Notes under the pieces: model-generated
The model's input: the letters and a program-made list of their open reading frames with translations, nothing else
What the model was told of the DNA's origin: nothing
Databases searched by the model: none
Assembly: GCA_045545735.1 (NCBI GenBank)
Contig: JAZQBM010000003.1
Coordinates: 35,133 to 99,132, forward strand
Length of the DNA: 64,000 nucleotides
Reading direction: 5' to 3'
Origin: Fimenecus sp045545735
GTDB lineage: Bacteria; Bacillota; Clostridia; Oscillospirales; Acutalibacteraceae
Made by a program: the position numbers and the translations under genes
In this document: positions 60,071 through 64,000 of the stretch, one piece after another
Layout of the letters: the number at the start of each line of letters is the position of its first letter
How positions within the stretch are numbered: position 1 is the first letter of the stretch

Positions 60071-60259
60071 ATGGCAAAATGCGAATATTGTGGTAAAGAC
60101 GTTGCTTTCGGCATCAAGGTTTCTCACTCACACAGACGTTCAAACAGAACTTGGAAACCAAACGTTAGAAGAGTTAAAGCAGTTGTAAACGGCTCTCCTA
60201 AGAGAGTTTATGCTTGCACTCGTTGCCTTCGTTCAGGTAAGGTTGAAAGAGCAGTTTAA
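60071..60259 (+). CDS. rpmB: 50S ribosomal protein L28
   Basis: 62 residues, normal for the short Firmicute form. It reads MAKCEYCGKDVAFGIKVSHS and then HRRSNRTWKPNVRRV. The CEYC and later CTRC pairs form a zinc site, so this is the zinc-binding C+ paralogue. L28 binds 23S rRNA near the exit site. The gene has its own promoter, AAGGAGGTG ribosome binding site and terminator, and is the last clear core gene before the G+C-richer right end. Confidence 0.97.
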   Translation: MAKCEYCGKDVAFGIKVSHSHRRSNRTWKPNVRRVKAVVNGSPKRVYACTRCLRSGKVERAV

Positions 60260-60282
60260 TTCAGAACAAAATACGAAAATTA

Positions 60283-60309
60283 ACGGACATCTTACGATGT
60301 CCGTTTTTT
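60283..60309 (+). terminator. Terminator of rpmB
   Basis: ACGGACATC and GATGTCCGT form a 9-bp stem with TTAC loop and T-run. Confidence 0.92.
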
Positions 60310-60331
60310 CTTTGTGTGTTCATATTATAAG

Positions 60332-60585
60332 GGAACGACGAGGGGTGCGGGTCTCCGGTGGAGACCTCAAAATGCAACGCATTTTGAAGTGCTGACCGAG
60401 CCGGCAGGCGAGACCAGCCCTTTGTTCGGAACGGAGTGACGGAAGGACAGATACAACTTCGGAGTTGTTGTCTGTCTGCCTCGCAGAGCGCACATACGAG
60501 GTGTGAAACACACCCGTATAGAAGTGCGCCCTTAGTAAACTAAGGGTTAAAAACCGCTTTCGCCGTTCTACCCGAATGTCGTTCC
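60332..60585. other. Hairpin-packed structured element (possible ncRNA or mobile element)
   Basis: GGAACGAC (60332-60339) and GTCGTTCC (60578-60585) close a 254-nt block that is clearly richer in G+C than its left flank. Inside are six strong inverted repeats in order: GGTCTCC/GGAGACC, CAAAATGC/GCATTTTG, a CCTTTGTT..GGAAGG-type arm pair, GACAGATACAACT/AGTTGTTGTCTGTC, a nested GCGCAC-ATACG-GGTGTG / CACACC-CGTAT-GTGCGC, and CCCTTAGT/ACTAAGGG. No convincing reading frame explains it. The pattern suggests a folded RNA or a structured transposable DNA. Neither strand can be preferred. I do not recognise a named RNA family. Confidence 0.5.
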
Positions 60586-60706
60586 TGCCCAGGAGTCTCA
60601 CCCCGGCGTTTCGTTATCCTTGGTGCGCTCGTATCGTGGCATCACTTCGCTGGAAAAGATATCCCATTCGGACAGTTATTCAGTTGTTGGATGTAGGAAA
60701 ACAAAA

Positions 60707-60785
60707 AGAGCCGATTACACAGAGCATCAAAAATCGGCGTGAGTATAACTCTCGCTTCAAAATGATGTTCTATGTAATCGGCTCT
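60707..60785. repeat. 79-nt long hairpin (MITE- or terminator-like)
   Basis: AGAGCCGATTACA at 60707-60719 pairs with TGTAATCGGCTCT at 60773-60785, and pairing continues inward with AGAGCATC/GATGTTCT to about 21 bp. A small inner GCG-GAG/CTC-CGC hairpin lies at the centre. It stands alone between the structured block and the palindrome array; a partial direct repeat (ATTCAGTTGTTGGATGTAG, and ATTCAGTTGTTATGTAG) flanks it at 60679 and about 60928, which suggests insertion of a small element. Confidence 0.5.
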
Positions 60786-61107
60786 GAAATATCAAAGTCG
60801 GGTTCTGCTTTCTTCCTGCTCCCGCCAACAGAACCAAAGGCGTGGTGGAGCAGTTCGGTATTTTCGTAGCGTACCGATGCTGTGTCGGATTGCTCCGACT
60901 TCATTACTATGGGTCGAACATTTTTATTCAGTTGTTATGTAGCGGCGTACCGCTGTGCCATTATTATACAGATAATGTGCTATGCCGTCAAGGTTGCGAA
61001 GCCCTCTCACTATATTCAGAATTTCAAAAGGAAAATTTCAACCAATTCAAAAAAGTTCTCTCTACCTGTTAGGACGTTTTCAAGAGAAATATCAACGGGC
61101 AAAAAAT

Positions 61108-61305
61108 AATTCTGTCCAACCTGGGCAGAATTTTCAAAATCCACTTCCGACCAACTTGGATGGAAGTCACAACCACACTTCTGTCCAAGTTGGACAGAAG
61201 TTGAAAAGCCAACTTCGACACAAGTTGTGTCGAAGTCAAAAAAAACACTTCTACGCAACTTGCAGAGAAGTCTGACTGTAACTTCTACTCAGGTTGTGTA
61301 GAAGT
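61108..61305. repeat. Array of six 25-nt palindromes with partly compensating inner arms
   Basis: Units start at 61108, 61143, 61177, 61212, 61247 and 61281, a period of 34 or 35 nt with 9-10 nt spacers. Each is a palindrome of the form ACTTC-N5-AASTT-N5-GAAGT (first unit ends AATTC/GAATT). The outer five bases are constant, the inner five vary: TGTCC/GGACA, GACAC/GTGTC, TACTC/GTGTA, TACGC/GCAGA, CGACC/GGATG, TGTCC/GGGCA. The two best units keep perfect pairing although four of five inner bases differ. Spacers are unrelated. It lies between the terminator of hsdR and the structured block. Unlike CRISPR, the repeats vary, the spacers are very short and no cas gene is near. Confidence 0.85.
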
Positions 61306-61327
61306 TAAATTTGCATCATAACAAAAG

Positions 61328-61360
61328 CAAGGCACTAACTTTTTTACGGTTAGTGCCTTG
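61328..61360 (-). terminator. Terminator of hsdR
   Basis: CAAGGCACTAAC and GTTAGTGCCTTG form a perfect 12-bp stem, followed on the minus strand by a loose T-rich stretch (CTTTTGTT). It lies 13 bp beyond the hsdR stop. Confidence 0.7.
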
Positions 61361-61372
61361 TGGGATAATCAG

Positions 61373-64000
61373 TTATTCTGCTGTTTCATCCTCTGCTTTG
61401 AACTCTGCAATGCCAAGTCCAAAGTATTTTTCAAAGAACGCTTTGAGCTTTTCAATTACGCCTTGCTTCTTCTGCGCTCTGCCACCGCCACCGAAGCGAG
61501 AAACAGGAGGCATGAGCTTGTCGATCTCTGTTCCGGTCGTTTTCAATGCGCCGTCACGGAACGCATTGGCAACGAATTTTCTGGTTTCTTCTGATTTGAG
61601 TTTTTCGGTGGTGATGATTTCCGTCAAATCGCTTTCTTCCTGCTCCAAAACAAATCTGCGCCAATCGGTCGTAACCTGTGTATCGACATTGACGTGGCTG
61701 ATAAAGGCTTCGATAAGCTCTTTCTTACTGCGGAGTTGCATACTCGCATCAACCGCTTTACGGATGGAAGCAAGAATTTCTTTGTCCTCACAGTTACCTG
61801 CATGATATTTTTCAACGAGCATCAGTATGTAGTCAATATTGATTTCCACCTGCTTGATAAGCTCGATTTCAAATTCAATATCGTCTGTAATATCTTCCTT
61901 TTCGCCATCGCCTTTTCTGCGGTACTTATCATAGAGGTCAAGGTAGATGCTCTGATAATTCTGCAAATCCCTTGCGGCGATGCTGTCCATTTCTTCAAAC
62001 TGGTCAAAGGACGAAAGAATATTTCTCATACTGAGGATAGTGCCGAACAGTCTGATAAAGTCTTTCTCTGCCTGTTCACCGATAATCTCGCTGCCCAAAG
62101 GATATTCTGCTTCCAGTTTTTCAAGCAGTTCAATATAGCCGGGGTGGTATTTTCCGTTTGCATCCTCGTAACCGTTCCAGTAATCATTGAAGCTCTTGAG
62201 AAGAACGATGCCGCTTGCGTTCTTATCACCGAAGAGAGCGATTGCATCATCCGTTGCTTTCTGCAAATCACGGAAGCAAACGATATTGCCGTAGGTCTTA
62301 ACGGAGTTTAGAATACGGTTGGTTCTGGAATACGCTTGGATAAGTCCGTGCATTTTCAGATTCTTGTCCACCCACAGCGTGTTAAGCGTTGTAGCATCAA
62401 AGCCCGTGAGGAACATATTCACGACAATGAGAAGATCCACTTCACGGTTCTTGACTCGCATGGATAAATCTTTGTAGTAGTTCTGGAACTTGTCGGAGGA
62501 AGTGTCAAAGTTAGTGTTAAAGGCGGCGTTATAATCTTGGATAGCACTTTCAAGGAAGTCACGGGAGGTCTGGTCAAGAGCATCGGTGTCGAAGCCTTCC
62601 TCTTGCAGAACATCCTCGGGGTCATCCTCGTTTGCGGCATAGCTGAAAATCGTAGCAATCGTAAATTGACGGTGACTCTCCGCAATCTGTCTCTGGAACT
62701 CCTTGTAATACTTCATTGCCATAGGAATGGAGCTTACAGCGAACATGGCATTGAAGCCTGCCATGCGTTTGCCCTTCAAGGAGTAGAAGCTGTTGCGCTT
62801 GGTCTTCTGGTCGAAGTGTTCCAGCGTGTATTTGACGATTTCACGAATACGCTCCGGCGCACCCATCGCTTTTTCCACGTCAATAGCAGAAACATTCTTG
62901 TCCTTGATGTTCTCTTTTTCCTTGACCGTGTTCACGTAGTCAATACGGAACGGGAGAACGTTGCCGTCATTGATAGCGTCCACGATTGTATAAGTGTGGA
63001 GCTGATCGCCAAAGGTCTGCGGCGTGGTCAGCATCGTCAAATGCTTGCCCTTGCCTGCGTTGGCGGCGAAGATCGGCGTGCCGGTAAAGCCGAACAGATG
63101 ATATTTCTTGAACGCCTTTACGATTTTTGCGTGCATATCTCCGAACTGGCTGCGGTGGCACTCGTCGAAGATAATCACGCAATGCTTGTTGAATACCTCG
63201 TGTCCCTTGTTCTTGCTCACGAAGTTGTCCAACTTCTGAATAGTCGTGATGATGATCTTGTATTCGTGAAAGCCGCCTTTTTCGTCTCTGTCCTCAAGCT
63301 GTCTCTGCAAAATTCTTGTGGAGGCGTTGCTGTTGGCAGAGCCTTTTTCAAAGCGGTCGTATTCTTTCATGGTCTGATAGTCAAGGTCTTTTCTATCGAC
63401 TACGAACAGAACCTTATCTACATAGGGGAGCGCAGATGCGAGCTGTGCGGTCTTGAAAGAGGTCAGCGTTTTGCCGCTTCCCGTGGTGTGCCAGATGTAA
63501 CCGCCTGCATCCACCGTGCCCATCTTCTTGTAATTGGTCGAAACTTCGATGCGGTTGAGAATACGCTCGGTTGCTGCAATCTGATAGGGGCGCATAACCA
63601 TCAAAATTTCTTCCGAGGTAAATACGCAATACTTGGTCAGCACGTTCAGAATGGTGTGCTTGGCAAGGAACGTCTTTGTAAAGTCAATAAGGTCTGCAAT
63701 TACCTTGTTGTTGCCGTCTGCCCAGAAAGAAGTAAACTCAAAGCTGTTGCTTGTTTTCTTCGATTTCTGTTTTGCGGATTCGCCCATTTCCTTGATGTGG
63801 CTGTTTCTGGTGGTGTTGGAATAATACTTGGTATGCGTACCGTTGGAGATAATGAAAATCTGAACGTACTCATATAGTCCGCTTGCCGCCCAAAAGCTAT
63901 CCCGCTGATAGCGTTTGATCTGGTTAAAGGCTTCACGGATAGCAACGCCACGGCGTTTCAGTTCCACATGGACAAGGGGCAGACCGTTGACGAGAATGGT
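61373..64000 (-). CDS. hsdR: Type I restriction enzyme R subunit HsdR (partial, N-terminus outside window)
   Basis: The frame is open at base 64000 and gives 875 codons to the stop. The first residues seen, TILVNGLPLVHVELKRRG, are the ExK part of the PD-(D/E)xK nuclease of HsdR; the true start is further right. The motor domain follows: Walker A HTTGSGKTLTSF, DEAD-box motif IIFDECHRSQFG, motif III GFTGTPIF, VNMFLTGFDATTLNTLWVDK, and RTNRI near motif VI. The C-terminal helical region (about 600 onward) binds the HsdM/HsdS methylase. HsdR translocates and cuts unmethylated DNA. Base composition is richer in G+C than genes left of 60.3 kb, so the system was probably acquired. hsdM and hsdS must lie outside. 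Confidence 0.96.
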   Translation of the reverse strand, partial: TILVNGLPLVHVELKRRGVAIREAFNQIKRYQRDSFWAASGLYEYVQIFIISNGTHTKYYSNTTRNSHIKEMGESAKQKSKKTSNSFEFTSFWADGNNKVIADLIDFTKTFLAKHTILNVLTKYCVFTSEEILMVMRPYQIAATERILNRIEVSTNYKKMGTVDAGGYIWHTTGSGKTLTSFKTAQLASALPYVDKVLFVVDRKDLDYQTMKEYDRFEKGSANSNASTRILQRQLEDRDEKGGFHEYKIIITTIQKLDNFVSKNKGHEVFNKHCVIIFDECHRSQFGDMHAKIVKAFKKYHLFGFTGTPIFAANAGKGKHLTMLTTPQTFGDQLHTYTIVDAINDGNVLPFRIDYVNTVKEKENIKDKNVSAIDVEKAMGAPERIREIVKYTLEHFDQKTKRNSFYSLKGKRMAGFNAMFAVSSIPMAMKYYKEFQRQIAESHRQFTIATIFSYAANEDDPEDVLQEEGFDTDALDQTSRDFLESAIQDYNAAFNTNFDTSSDKFQNYYKDLSMRVKNREVDLLIVVNMFLTGFDATTLNTLWVDKNLKMHGLIQAYSRTNRILNSVKTYGNIVCFRDLQKATDDAIALFGDKNASGIVLLKSFNDYWNGYEDANGKYHPGYIELLEKLEAEYPLGSEIIGEQAEKDFIRLFGTILSMRNILSSFDQFEEMDSIAARDLQNYQSIYLDLYDKYRRKGDGEKEDITDDIEFEIELIKQVEINIDYILMLVEKYHAGNCEDKEILASIRKAVDASMQLRSKKELIEAFISHVNVDTQVTTDWRRFVLEQEESDLTEIITTEKLKSEETRKFVANAFRDGALKTTGTEIDKLMPPVSRFGGGGRAQKKQGVIEKLKAFFEKYFGLGIAEFKAEDETAE

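Noticed and set aside
60576..60869. A 97-codon plus-strand frame in the structured region
   Set aside because: It runs across the end of the structured block and the 79-nt hairpin, has no ribosome binding site, and looks like repeat DNA read as protein.
61016..61258. An 80-codon minus-strand frame across the palindromes
   Set aside because: It only reads through the palindrome array, whose 34-35 nt period breaks any coding repeat; no ribosome binding site.
61108..61305. CRISPR array
   Set aside because: The period is regular, but the repeats themselves vary, spacers are only 9-10 nt and no cas gene is present.

Overview
The window reads as a low-G+C, spore-lineage Firmicute of the Clostridia, most likely a gut or rumen Oscillospiraceae/Ruminococcaceae-type anaerobe. 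The reasons are the T-box leaders, the CIRCE-controlled hrcA-grpE-dnaK-dnaJ operon, a Spo0A homologue, a Firmicute-type LexA box at recA, strong AGGAGG ribosome binding sites, frequent TTG/GTG starts, and several loci for host or plant glycans. The species cannot be named from this sequence. The backbone is A+T-rich. Only the right end (about 60.3-64 kb) is clearly richer in G+C and looks acquired. The left 1 kb looks like the end of an integrated element.

Layout. 1-1.02 kb: a Fic gene cut by the window edge, then direct repeats ending in a tRNA 3'-end fragment that resembles attR. 1.1-6.7 kb: GH31 and GH36-like glycosidases plus a C_GCAxxG_C_C protein. 6.8-10.3 kb: the rpmG-secE-nusG-rplK-rplA-rplJ-rplL operon with an L10 leader. 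10.6-15.2 kb: a small isolated ORF, then carAB, whose CarA lacks the glutaminase catalytic residues. 15.2-17.8 kb: a DUF2974 hydrolase, queT behind a preQ1-like pseudoknot, and a hemolysin III protein. 17.8-22.6 kb: the class I heat-shock operon with CIRCE. 22.7-28.9 kb: a PadR/membrane-protein pair, T-box-thrS, a membrane-anchored metallophosphoesterase and a PHP phosphoesterase. 28.9-33.9 kb: an unknown protein, nfo, a cohesin/Ig-like surface protein, and mgtE behind an M-box riboswitch and an unusually long leader. 34-47.7 kb: three carbohydrate blocks, namely a GPH transporter with a long coiled-coil tail, a GH95-GNAT-LacZ operon, and an MFS-LRR-GH13 operon, with tRNA-Leu(TAA) between them. 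47.8-50.1 kb: a YjjG-like HAD protein, mntP and spo0A. 50.4-53.9 kb: a MacB-type permease and its adaptor without an ATPase, then a lipoprotein. 53.9-59.9 kb: T-box-cysE-cysS and recA-recX-rimO-pgsA. 60-64 kb: rpmB, then about 1.1 kb of strongly structured non-coding DNA, then a type I restriction HsdR cut by the window edge.

How it fits together. The glycosidases (GH31, GH36-like, GH95, GH2, GH13) with two GPH/MFS symporters describe a cell that imports and trims oligosaccharides in the cytoplasm: none of these enzymes shows a signal peptide. Regulation is largely by RNA (L10 leader, two T-boxes, M-box, preQ1-like element, possible attenuator before mntP).

Most unusual items: (i) six 25-nt palindromes at a 34-35 nt period, whose inner arms vary with partial compensation, just downstream of hsdR; (ii) a 254-nt element packed with six strong hairpins and closed by an 8-bp inverted repeat; (iii) a CarA with Cys, His and Glu of the glutaminase triad all replaced; (iv) a 38-codon gene with its own promoter, ribosome binding site and terminator before carAB.
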